From Spirogloea muscicola (lineage: Eukaryota; Streptophyta; Zygnematophyceae; Spirogloeales; Spirogloeaceae), in the NCBI GenBank assembly GCA_009602725.1, contig WELB01000074.1, forward strand, positions 356,382 through 420,381: 64,000 bases of DNA. Direction: 5' to 3'. A model generated the notes under the pieces. The model ran no database searches, was not told where the DNA came from, and worked only from the letters and a program-made list of their open reading frames with translations. The position numbers and the translations under genes are program-made. Shown here one piece after another: positions 12,303-25,587 of this stretch (the first letter of the stretch is position 1; the number at the start of each line of letters is the position of its first letter).

Positions 12303-14422
12303 CTAGGGGCAGATGGAGCTATAGCCAATGCCGCCGAAGTAGAAGTAAGCCTCCCAACCTCCAGGATTGGCTCCGACCCAGATGCTGTAGCAGTTGCTGT
12401 TGCTGGTGTAGGAAGAGATGGCGTAGTCGAGGTTGTAAAGGGTGTTGTACTGGTTCACAAATTGGATATTACGGATGTAGGCAGCGTAGGACCAGCCCTT
12501 GGCCGCGTACCAGCCGCTGCCCATGTACGTGCGAGTGTGCCTCCCATAGGGCTCGATGTTCACGATCTCGCCTCCCCACTGGACCACCTCGGCGTGGCTG
12601 TTGAGGCGGGTGAATATCCACCACGGCCAGTAACCCACCCACTGACCCTGGTACTGGAGCCACCAGTGGCCAGAGCCGGGGTCCTTGAAGACCAGGAGCG
12701 TGAACTCCCACTGCGTGCTCCCGTACCAGGAGACGGGAGTCACCCTGCCGCCGAGGTAGACATTGCCGTTTGTCTGCACGAAGCCGCTGCAGTCCAGATT
12801 GTAGCAGCCGGTGCTCTTGTATGCATCCCTCTGCGACCAGGGAGACGAGCGCCAGCGGTGAGTCCAGCTGTTGATGAGGTGAAGGATACCATGGCAAGGC
12901 TGACCATCTTACGGCAAGGCTGCTAGCGGACAAAGGACAGCACTCACCGTCCAGTAAATGAAGAGCCTGGACTGCCAGTCGCCGTACTTGTTGGGGTACA
13001 GCTGCCAACCCGCCTCGATCGTGTTCAGGTCGCCGTTGCCGTAGGACCCGGCCACCAGCCACAGCTGGGAGAGGCTGAACTCGCTTGCAAACTCCACATA
13101 GGGGTTCCAGACATTGAACGTCGCCTTGGTGCCATATATGAGCCCGCTGTTCCCTCTGTATTCACCAATGGCATACTGCAGAATGCGACAAAGCATACCG
13201 TCAGCTGCAGGCATGTGATAGAGAGGCACTTGGCAGCAAGATCTGCAAGCTGTGCCACGATGTATGCCAGTCTCAACATAGGCCACCTAACCCTCAGAGG
13301 AATCCTTGTCTGACTAGGACACGGTTGAGCAATTGCGACTGACCTCGTGACCCGCATATGACGGCTTCTGGATGGCGTTGTAGTTGAGCCTCGTGGTGTT
13401 GCTGCCAGCTTTCATCATGCCTGCAGTGAGGGTCTCGTTCCCAGGCGTACCAGTGCTATTCTTTTCCTTGTGATGGCCTTTGTTCGGGTGATGGCCACCG
13501 CCATGAGCCTTGGGGTGCTTCTTGAAAAAGTCTGGCAATGAGCCAGCCCTAGCGACTTCGTCGTCTGCAACAAGGGAAGGCTTTATCAATGCGACTGCAG
13601 GACTTTATTTTTATGTGTCGTGCACATCGAGGTTGTGGAGAGCTACAGCCGCAGCTGAGAGTAAGGTATGTGAGATTCGCTTTGCAGATCGCACCAGCCT
13701 TGCCAGGAAACGTGGTGGAAGAAGAGGAGAGGACTTACGAGTGACGCGGCGGACGGGGATGGTGCCCTCTGGGCAGCTGCCCCAGGTCTGCTTGACTGGG
13801 ACGTGCGAGCTGTTGACCTTGCCATCATCGGAGGCCTTGAGGGAAGGGGGTTTCATCTGCGAGAAGCCAGCAGCCGAATATCATTCAGTCGCATGCTGAT
13901 AGAAGCGACCATGCGTTTTTCTATTAGGCGTGCTGCTGCAGTCTGCAGCGAGGCTGGACTACGGCCTGGCAGAAGGTGTGTCGGACAGCAAAGTACCTGA
14001 ATCTTGTGGTCCTTGAACTTGGCATCCTGCATGGTGTGCTGGTCCGCAATCTTGACGCAGTCGACGACATCCCCATCTTCCGTGTGGATGGTCTTCTGAG
14101 CAGGCCTCTGGTGGCGGGCGACGTACTTGGCAATGCGCGCCTGGTGGTCCACATCTGGTGAATGAACGAATGTGCAGCTTGTCAACAGGCATCCCCAGAT
14201 TGCGCAGTGCAGACGTCTCCACTATTGTTGAGATGGATTGGATGGAAGAGTTGAGCGTGAGGAGTAAGGTGTAGAAGTGGTACCTGCGGAAGGCGGAGGG
14301 CTGCTGAGCAGGCGCCTGCCCTGCTGCGGCTGGCCCGCGGCGCTGAGGCCGGCGAAGAGGAGCTGGGCGAGGAGGAGGAGGCAGGCGAGGCCGAGCGGGC
14401 GGCGGCCCCGAGCGGGAGCCAT
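12303..14422 (-). CDS. Neprosin-domain (DUF239) secreted protein, gene A
   Basis: Neprosins are secreted plant glutamic peptidases, typically prolyl-specific; the domain is also found in proteins of unknown function. Six exons: 14422-14284, 14154-13997, 13856-13739, 13564-13344, 13175-12948, 12830-12303; total 1,392 nt, 463 residues, all phases consistent. Residues 1-30 form a signal peptide (LACLLLLAQLLFAGLSAAG). Residues 47-138 are the activation peptide (TEDGDVVDCV 71-80, KDHKIQ, QTWGSCPEGTIPVRR). Residues 139-175 are a His/Lys/Gly-rich linker (AHGGGHHPNKGHHK). The catalytic domain follows, with FASEFSLSQLW (candidate Glu244) and QWGGEIVN (candidate Glu376), plus paired cysteines in GCYNLDCSGF. 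I assign the glutamates by analogy with the family's two-glutamate mechanism. Nearest paralogue is B. Exon 6 ends ICP, against ICV in most copies. It is the leftmost array member and lies outside the palindrome. Confidence 0.9.
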
Positions 14423-14650
14423 GCCGGGGGCGAGTGGGCGGCTAGCCGGCTCCAAGAGGCCGCTTTGGTGCGCAGTGGGGGGTCTGAGGCCGATGGTCTG
14501 AGTCAGGAGGCACGCTGGGTGGGCGGTGGGGCGGGAGTGGCCAGCAGGCGGGCAAGCGGGGTGCGCGGGAAGGCCGGGGTGGGGAGCCGGGGTGGGCCTG
14601 GCAGTGGTCGTCGGGCTTGGGGCTCTGTCCGGCGCAGTGCCGAGCCTGCC

Positions 14651-14658
14651 TCTTATAG
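14651..14658 (-). promoter_or_regulatory. TATA-like box of gene A
   Basis: CTATAAGA on the minus strand, about 230 bp upstream of the ATG. It is in the same CTATAAGAGG context, followed by CAGG, as in the paralogues. Confidence 0.6.
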
Positions 14659-14848
14659 TGGGGGCATTCGGGTGGGGGGCCCACCGGCTGGCGCCGTTGC
14701 GGGGCGCGTTGGCGCAGGTCAACACACCGGGTGCTGCGGGCACCTCCGAGTGGCTGCCCGCGCGGCAAACCCGACAGCAGCCTGCGAAAACTTCTGGGTG
14801 CTGCCCGGTCAAGCAGGGCAGCTGCTTACGGGAGGTGTTCTACGGCCT

Positions 14849-15035
14849 CCACGTGGCGCGCTGCCGTCGAGCCGCTGACCACCCTCCCCCCGCAGCCGCC
14901 GACGACCCGCTTCCAGCGCCGCAGGATCCTGCAGCCGGGACCTTCCTGGGAACGCCACGTGGCCTTCGCTGGCGCCTGCAGCGAGCGTCAACAGCCCCCG
15001 TGCTCGAGAGGGCCTTCTCGCTCGCCACGTGGCGC
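14849..15035 (-). promoter_or_regulatory. Upstream G-box cluster of gene A
   Basis: CACGTG hexamers at 14850, 14956 and 15026, each in CCACGTGGC context. The first is followed by GCCGCTGACC about 20 bp on. CACGTGGC is the classical bZIP (ABRE/G-box) core. Binding is inferred, not shown. Confidence 0.45.
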
Positions 15036-15134
15036 TCAATCGGGTTATCGGCGGGCCTGGTGGACGAGAGAGGGACTCCTCCGGTGCCTCTGGCTCTGGC
15101 CAGGGGACCCGCTTCCAGGAACCCAGTCTCTCTG

Positions 15135-15360
15135 ACCTGAGGCTGCTTAGCAGGGGTTACTGAGTGCTTCGTAGCTGCTTCGCTTCTTTTCTGTGCTTGT
15201 TGTTCTTCGTACTTCCCCTGGCCCCTTCTCGTCCTTTGTACATTCTTTTCTGGGCTGGCTTTTTCCAGCCCCTATCCTCAATGGGCGAGCCCTTCTCCGG
15301 TGAGCCTAGCTTCTCTGAGCTGAGGCTGCTTAGCAGGGGTTACTGAAAATTACGTAGCTG
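15135..15360 (+). repeat. LINE-tail repeat, hairpin repeat, LINE-tail repeat
   Basis: GAGGCTGCTTAGCAGGGGTTACTGA occurs at about 15138-15166 and again at about 15320-15348. The two copies flank a complete hairpin-repeat copy (15207-15297). The tail matches the nucleotide end of the LINE fragments (frame SDLRLLTRGY). Flanking tail copies on both sides suggest either target-site specificity for LINE tails or composite mobilisation. Confidence 0.65.
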
Positions 15361-18345
<2,985 letters not shown>

Positions 18346-20467
18346 TTAGGGGCAGATGGAGCTATAGCCAATGCCGCCAAAGTAGAAGTAAGCCTCCCAG
18401 CCTCCTGGATTGGCTCCGACCCAGATGCTGTAGCAGTTGCTGTTGCTGGTGTATGAAGAGATGGCATAGTCGAGGTTGTAGAGGGTGTTGTACTGGTTCA
18501 CGAACTGGATGTTACGGATGTAGGCAGCGTAAGACCAGCCCTTGGCCGCGTACCAGCCGCTGCCCATGTACGTGCGGGTGTGCCTTCCATAGGGCTCGAT
18601 GTTCACGATCTCGCCTCCCCACTGGACCACCTCGGCGTGGCTGTTGAGGCGGGTGAATATCCACCACGGCCAGTAGCCCACCCACTGACCCTGGTACTGG
18701 AGCCACCAGTGGCCAGAGCCGGGGTCCTTGAAGACCAGAAGGGTGAACTCCCACTGCGTGCTCCCGTACCAGGAGACGGGAGTCACCCTGCCTCCGAGGT
18801 AGACATTGCCGTTCGTCTGCACGAAGCCGCTGCAGTCCAGGTTGTAGCAGCCGGTGCTCTTGTATGCATCCCTCTGCGACCAGGGAGACGAGAGCCGGCA
18901 GTGAGTCCAGCTGTTGATGAGGTAAAGAATGTCAAGGTAAGACTGACCATCTTACAGCGAGGCTGCTAGCGGACAAAGGACAGCACTCACCGTCCAGTAA
19001 ATGAAGAGCCTGGACTGCCAGTCGCCGTACTTGTTGGGGTACAGCTGCCAACCCGCCTCGATCGTGTTCAGGTCGCCGTTGCCGTAGGACCCGGCCACCA
19101 GCCACAGCTGGGAGAGGCTGAACTCGCTTGCAAACTCCACATAGGGGTTCCAGACATTGAACGTCGCCTTGGTGCCATATATGAGCCCGCTGTTCCCTCT
19201 GTATTCACCAATGGCGTACTGCAGAATGCGACAAAGCATACGGTCAGCTGCAGGCACGTGATAGACAGGCACTTGGGCAGCAAGATCTGCAAGCTGTGCC
19301 ACGATGTATGCCAGTCTCAACATAGGCTACCTCACCCTCAGAGGAGTCCTTGTCAGACTAGGACACGGTTGAGCAACTGCGACTGACCTCGTGACCCGCA
19401 TATGAAGGCTTCTGGATGGCATTGTAGTTGAGCCTCGTGGTGTTGCTGCCAGCTTTCATCATGCCTGCAGTGAGGGTCTCATTCCCAGGCGTACCAGTGC
19501 TATTCTTTTCCTTGTGATGGCCTTTGTTCGGGTGATGGCCACCGCCATGAGCCTTGGGGTGCTTCTTGAAAAAGTCTGGCAATGAGCCAGCCCTAGCGAC
19601 TTCGTCATCTGCAACAAGGGAAGGCTATATCAATGCGACTGCAGGACTTTATAAATGTCGTACACATCGAGGTTGTGGAGAGCTACAGCCGCAACTATGG
19701 ATATGTGAGATTCGCTTTGCAGACCGCACGAGCCTTGCCAGGAAACGAGGTGGAGAAAGAGGAGAGGACTTACGAGTGACGCGGCGGACGGGGATGGTGC
19801 CCTCTGGGCAGCTGCCCCAGGTCTGCTTGACTGGGACATGCGAGCTGTTGACCTTGCCATCATCAGAGGCCTTGAGGGAAGGGGGCTTCATCTGCGAGAA
19901 GCCAGCAGCCGAAGATCTTTCAGTCGCATGCTGATGAAGGGCAGGCTTGCGCTCTTCTGTAAGGCTTGCTGACGCTTTCTGCGGCGAAGCTGGACTACGG
20001 CCTCGCAGAATATATGTGTGTTGGACAGTAAAGTACCTGGATCTTGTGATCCTTGAATTTGGCATCCTGCATGGTGTGCTGGTCCGCAACCTTGACGCAG
20101 TCGACGACATCGCCATCTTCCGTGTGGATGGTCTTTTGAGCAGGCCTCTGGTGGCGGGCAACGTACTTGGCAATGCGCGCCTGGTGATCTGCATCTGGTA
20201 AATGAATGAATGTGCAGCTTGTCAATAAGCCTCCCCAGAATGCGCAGTGGAGACGTGTCCATCAGTATGTAGATGAATTGGATGGAAGAGTGGAGTGCAA
20301 GGAGTAAGCGAAGGGGCCAATGTGGTACCTCCGGAAGGCGGAGGGCTGCTGAGCAGGCGCCTGCCCTGCTGCGGCTGGCCCGCGGCGCTGAGGCCGGCGA
20401 AGAGGAGCTGGGCGAGGAGGAGGAGGCAAGCGAGGCCGAGCGGGCGGCGACCCCGCGCGGGAGCCAT
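18346..20467 (-). CDS. Neprosin-domain secreted protein, gene B
   Basis: Exons 20467-20329, 20194-20037, 19891-19774, 19608-19388, 19218-18991 and 18873-18346 give 463 residues with intact phases and GT-AG borders (donors GTACC, GTACT, GTAAG, GTCAG and GTGAG in order). The protein is almost identical to A over exons 4-6, including the HHKEKNSTGTPGN linker variant and the YRGNSG start of exon 5. That makes A and B sister copies, distinct from C/H and D/G (QHK linker, YSGNSG). Exon 2 has VKVADQH where others have VKIADQH. The signal peptide and both candidate catalytic glutamates are present. Its upstream region has the richest G-box cluster in the window; its TATA-like box is degenerate (CTACAAGAGG near 20716). 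Confidence 0.9.
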
Positions 20468-20989
20468 GCCGGGGGCGAGACGACGGCTCGTCAGCTCCTG
20501 AGGCCGCTCCGGTGGGCAGTGGGCGGTATAAGGCCAGCGGCAGGCTGCGAGCTCAAGGAGGCGCGCTGAGCGGGTGGTAGGGAGGGAAAGGCCAGCAGGA
20601 GGGCAGGTGGGGGGTGCGCCGGGAGGCCGGGGTGGGGGAGGGGAGGGGAGTCCTGGCAGGTGGTCGCCGGGCTTGGGGCTGGGGGGGCTTGGGGCCGAGT
20701 GACGAGCCCCCTGCCTCTTGTAGTGGGGGGCGGCCTAGGGGCGGTGGGAGAGCCACCTCTCTTAGGGGCGGTGACCGGACGGCAGCGGCGCGTCGCCACA
20801 GAGCGCGGGTCAACGACGGGGGCAGCTCGAAGAAGTTGCCCCATTCTGTCAACCCTCTTGGGGGCTGCCCTTTCCACAGCATCGCCCCGTCTTGGGGAAA
20901 TGGCCCACAATTTCCGTCCCCCGGGCTTGTCATTCAAGCGCTGCCCGGCAGCATTTGGGGCAGCCATCGGTGAGGTGCAACTGCAGTGC

Positions 20990-23150
20990 ACCACGTGGCA
21001 TCCCCTGGCAGGGCCGTTGACCTCCTTTGCGCTGACCCCCATCCAGCCGCCGGTGGCAGTGGCTGCCGACAAGCTTGTCACGTGCGTTGCGCACAGCTTC
21101 CGCGGCAGCGTGCCGCGCCCAGCGCGTAACACCCCCCCCGGGTCTAAGCTGCACCCTCGCTCCACCACGTGGCGCGCAGAGAGCACCCTCCCCAATGGGG
21201 GAAGCTTGGGGCCGCAGGGCGCCCGCCATTCTCGTACTTTGTTCGTTCTTTTCTGGGCTGGCCTTTCCAGTCCCGTCGGCGCTGCGATCTGAAACTTGCT
21301 GGGGGCTGCCCGGTCAGCCCGGGCAGTCGCTGTTAGTCAAGATGTGCTCTACGTCCTCCACGTGGCGCGCCTTCGTCGAGCCGCTGACCCCTTCCCCCGC
21401 GCAGCCGTCCGATGACCCGCTTCCGGTGCCGCAGAACAACTGCAGCGGGGAAGCTTCCGAAATCGGCACGTGGCTCTCGCTGGCGCCTGCGATGAGCGTC
21501 AACGGCCACCAATTTCAAGAGCGCTCCCCCGGCACGCCACGTGGCAATTTGTCAGGCTCTCGGCGGTGCCCGCTGGAAGAGAGGAAGACTCCCCAGTAGA
21601 GGGCGATATTGCTGTGACTGGGCCAGCCAAGAAAAAAGAAATGGGAAAATGCTTCGGAGGGGCCAGTTAAGCGCCGAACGAGACAGCTACTCAAGTGGCC
21701 AGTGGGTGCAGCCGCAGGTCAGACAGCTAGTCACCGGGTAGCCGGCCCCTGTCTATAGCCAAAGGCTGCAGCCAAAGCGCGACCGGCACGCAGAAGGGTC
21801 TCAGTGCCGTGGGTTATGTTGTAGTTTGCAACTCGTGAGCTGGGCCGCCAGCCGCAAGCGCAGTCCTGTCCTTGGCGAGGATTTTCCACAAAATTCGTGC
21901 TTGCGCGCTTTCGGACATTGGCTCGATTTTGGGTTGGAAGTTCACATCGCCCCCCTTTAGAGGAATCTCATCCTTTGATCTTGGGGTCCAAGACGAGAGA
22001 CAATGGAGAGTGAGCAGTACCATCTGGGTGTCCTCGCTCACGCAGCCATGTGACTTCCTTAATGCTTGACCTGCGAACATGCTTGTAGCCAGCACCAGCT
22101 TTCTGAGTCCTTGCCTGCTTGTGTCGTACACTAGATGCTGAGGTGTGAGGGCTCCAGCTGACCGAGTCTGACATTAGCGCGGACGTATTCTAACGTTTGT
22201 CCAAAAGCCGGCTGCTCGCACTACCGTACGTCCTCAGTGCAGCCGACACTTCTTCCCATACAGGTGGAAACAAACTGACTGGGGCTGCCGAGTGAACTCA
22301 GATTGAACAGGTTCGCCTGCTACTACATATCTAGCCTTATGGCATCTTGTCAATCTGTAAGAATTTGAGGAGCACGACCAAGGAAGAAAGCACTGTAGGT
22401 GTCCAAGCAGGCGAAGCTGAGTAGTCTGTAATATCGTAATTCACTCCAATGTACTTCGACAAGGATTTCACTACATACAATCGTGATAGGAGTATCAAGA
22501 CCAAGGTCTGGCCGTGCAGATGGTCATAGAGGAGGAGTCAATCTTCTTTCAGACGTGTAGACCTTATGGTGTCTTTTATACACCACGCTCTGTTGTGCGC
22601 GTTTTGTGTACTATGTGTACAGCAATCAATGGTGACTAAGATGAACCAGATGAAGCTGTTAGCAGTGCCTCTAGTTGTTGTCTTCTTGACAGCCGACTTC
22701 GATGTGATTGTGTTGCTGCTTTTCTTTGTCAATCCGCTGGTACTTATACGGAAATTTCTATTTAGCCTGTCTTTGCAGTTCTATGAGCTTTTACTAGAGC
22801 AACAACTCAGGTTCTGCAACTAGCCCTTTTGGCTTCTTGACATACTTGCTACCACCGTTGTCTCTTTCACTGGGTTTTACAATGTACTGTGATTGTTTGA
22901 GTGACTAGGAGATCGATGAATGGTGTCGCAAATAGTGCATCAATCTGTGGCTCACATTATGACTACATTTATACGACAAGACAACACCAAAATATGGAAA
23001 AAAAGATTCGTTATGAGCAGAGGTTGAAAGAATGACTCAGTCCTTCAAGAGAAGGAGCTCAAAGAATACAAAATCGGGAGATCGTGTCATCTGACACTCC
23101 TCGAGGTAATCTATCCTGGTCTTGACCAGTGCAAGAGCCAGAGCTTCTAA
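20990..23150. repeat. Proximal copy of a 2.2-kb tandem segmental duplication
   Basis: The order of blocks here (G-box module about 20990-21600; tail repeat 21650-21790; unknown block 21800-22170; unknown block 22320-22830; neprosin 3' flank to 23150) repeats at 23280-25550, offset about 2.27 kb and nearly identical. It has no intact gene. Confidence 0.7.
20992..21543 (-). promoter_or_regulatory. G-box-rich region upstream of gene B
   Basis: Six CACGTG hexamers at 20992, 21079, 21166, 21359, 21467 and 21538. That at 20992 is followed by CCGTTGACCTCC and that at 21359 by GCCGCTGACC. The spacing (about 70-190 bp) and the repeated context show that this module has been amplified. It continues as a second copy at 23.28-23.85 kb. 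Confidence 0.5.
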
Positions 23151-23182
23151 GAGGCAGCAGATATGGTTTACAAGCAGCAGTC

Positions 23183-23274
23183 TATGCTCATACGCAGATG
23201 GAGCTATAGCCGACGCCGCCGAAGTAGAAGTAAGCCTCCCAGCCTCCAGGATTGGCTCCAACCCAGATGCTGTG
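23183..23274 (-). pseudogene. Neprosin exon-6 fragment (J)
   Basis: Only the last ~29 codons of exon 6 remain (SIWVGANPGGWEAYFYFGGV..ICV, then stop). At 23274 the sequence switches directly into the G-box repeat module (CTGTGGCATCCCCTGG). The break lies inside exon 6 and marks the junction of the 2.2-kb tandem duplication. It has no promoter and no catalytic residues. Confidence 0.85.
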
Positions 23275-23279
23275 GCTGT

Positions 23280-25550
23280 GGCATCCCCTGGCAGGGCCGT
23301 TGACCTCCTTTGCGCTGACCCCCCTCCAGGCGCCGGTGGCAGTGGCTGCCAACACGCTTGTTACGTGCATTGCGCACAGCTTCCGCGGCAGCGTGCCGCT
23401 CGCAGCGCGTAACACCCCCCCCGGGTCTAAGCTACACGCCCGAGCTGCCAGGTGGCGCGCAGGCAGCACCCCCTCGAATGGGGGAAGCTTGGGACCTGCA
23501 GGGCGCCGCCATTCTCGTACTTTGTATCTGGGCTGGCCTTTCCAGTCCCGTCGGCGCTGCGATCTGAAACTTGCTGGGGGCTGCCCGGTCAGGCCGGGCA
23601 GTCGCTGTCGGTGAAGATGTGCTCTACGCCCTCCACGTGGCGCGCCACCGTCGAGCCGCTGACTACTTACGCCGCGACCCGCTACCGGCGCCGCGGAATA
23701 TCTGCAGCGGGTAAGCTTCCTGGATAGGCACGTGGCTCTCGCTGGCGCCTGCGATGGGCGTCAACGGCCTCCCCTTTCGAGAGCGCTCCCCCGGCACGCC
23801 ACGTGGCAATTTGTCAGACTCTCGGCGGTGCCCGGTGGAAGAGAGGAAGACTCCCCAGTAGAGGGCGATATTGCTGTGACTGGGCCAGCCAAGAAAAAAG
23901 AAATCGGAGAATGCTTCAGAGGGGCCAGTAAAGCGCCGAACGAGACAGCTACTCAAGTGGCCACTGGGTGCTCAATATTCCCTGTTGAGCAGCCGCAGGT
24001 CAGACAGCTAGTCACCGGGTAGCCGGCCCCTGTCTACAGCCAAAGGCTGCAGCCAAAACGCGACTGGCACGCAGAAGGGTCTCAGTGCCGTGGGTTATGT
24101 TGTAGTTTGCAACTCGTGAGCTGGGCCGCCAGCCGCAAGCGCAGTCCTGCCCTTGGCGAGGATTTTCCACAAAATTTGTGCTTGCGCGCTTTCGGACCTT
24201 GCTTCAATTTTGGGCTGGAACTTGACAGCCGTCACCCCCCTTTTGAGTAATCTCATGCTTTGATCTTGGGGTCCAAGACTAGAGACAATGGAGAGTGAGC
24301 AGTACCATCTGGGTGTCCTCGCTCAGGCAGCCATGTGACCTCCTTAATGCTTGACCTGCGAACATGCTTGTAGCCAGCACCAGCTTTCTGAGTGCTTGCC
24401 TGCTTGTGTCGTACAGTAGATGCTGAGGTGTGAGGGCGCCAGCTGACCGAGTCTGACATTAGCGTGTACGCATTCTAATATCAAACTCGTGTGCCGCTGA
24501 GCATGCACTTCGAGATTGTCCAAAAGCCGGCTGCTTGCACTACCGTACGTCCTCAGTGCAGCCGACACTTCTTCCCAGGTGGAAACAAACTGACTGGGGC
24601 TGCCGAGTGAACTCAGATTGAACAGGTGCGCCTGCTACTATATATCTGGCCTTATGGCATCTTGTCAATCTGTAAGAATTTGAGGAGCACGACCAAGAAG
24701 GAAAGCACTGTAGGTGTCCAAGCAGGCGAAGCTGAGTAGTCTGTGATATCGTGACTCACTCCAATGTACTTCCACAAGGATTTCACTACATACAATCGTG
24801 ATAGGAGTATCAAGACCAAGGTCTGGCCGTGCAGATGGTCGTAGAGGAGGAGTTGATGTTCTTTCAGACGTGCAGACCTTATGATGTCTTTCATACACCA
24901 CGCTCTGTTGTGCGCGTTTTGTGTACTATGTGTACAGCAATCAATGGTGACTAAGATGAACCAGATGAAGCTGTTAGCAGTGCCTCTAGTTGTCGTCTTC
25001 TTGACTTCCGACTTCGATGTGATTGTGTCAGCAAAAAGCAGCAACACAATCACATCGAAGTCGGCTGTCAAGAAGATAACAACTAGAGGCACTGCTAACA
25101 GCTTCTGCTGCTTTTCTTTGTCAATGCGCTGGTACTTATAGGGAAATTTCTATTTAGCCTCTCTTTGCAGTTCTATGTATGAGCTTTGACTAGAGCAACA
25201 ACTCAGGTTCTGCAACTAGTCTTTTTGACTTCTTGACGTACTTGCTAACACCGAGTGTCTCTTTCACTGGATTTTGCAATATATTGTGATTGTTTGAGTG
25301 AGTAGGAGATCGATCAGTGGTGTAGCAAAGAGTGCATCAATCTGTAGCTCACACTATGACTACATTTGTACGACAAGACAACACCAAAATCTAGGGGAAA
25401 AAAACCGTTATGAGCAGAGGTTCAAAGGACGACTTAGTTCTCCAAGAGAAGGAGCTCAAAGAATTACAAAATTGGGAGATCGTGTCATCTGACACTCAAA
25501 AGTTTATCTATCGTGGTCTTGACCAGTGCAAGAGCCAGAGCTTCTAAGAG
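23280..25550. repeat. Distal copy of the 2.2-kb tandem segmental duplication
   Basis: It matches 20990-23150 in order and orientation. It differs by indels, including an extra GCTCAATATTCCCTGTTGAG piece near 23970 and a local inverted copy that creates a hairpin at 24971-25101. The part right of about 23.9 kb also belongs to the left palindrome arm. Confidence 0.65.
24971..25101. repeat. 58-bp inverted repeat with 15-bp loop
   Basis: 24971-25028 (CTGTTAGCAGTGCCTCTAG...) is complementary to 25044-25101 (...CTAGAGGCACTGCTAACAG) with few mismatches. The homologous segment at 22.63-22.73 kb has one arm only, so the second arm was added locally. Confidence 0.85.
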
Positions 25551-25587
25551 GCAGCAGATGTGATTTACAAGCAGCAGTCTATGCTGC

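Noticed and set aside
12237-12926. Long open frame opposite gene A exon 6 (and equivalents opposite B, C, D, F-H, up to 244 codons)
   Set aside because: It is the antisense shadow of the GC-rich neprosin exon 6. It recurs in every copy because the sense strand is conserved, and it lacks a start context or a known domain.
14222-14812. Pro/Ala-rich extension upstream of the gene A leader
   Set aside because: The in-frame upstream region overlaps the presumed TATA-like box and differs among copies; the ATG before the hydrophobic leader is conserved.
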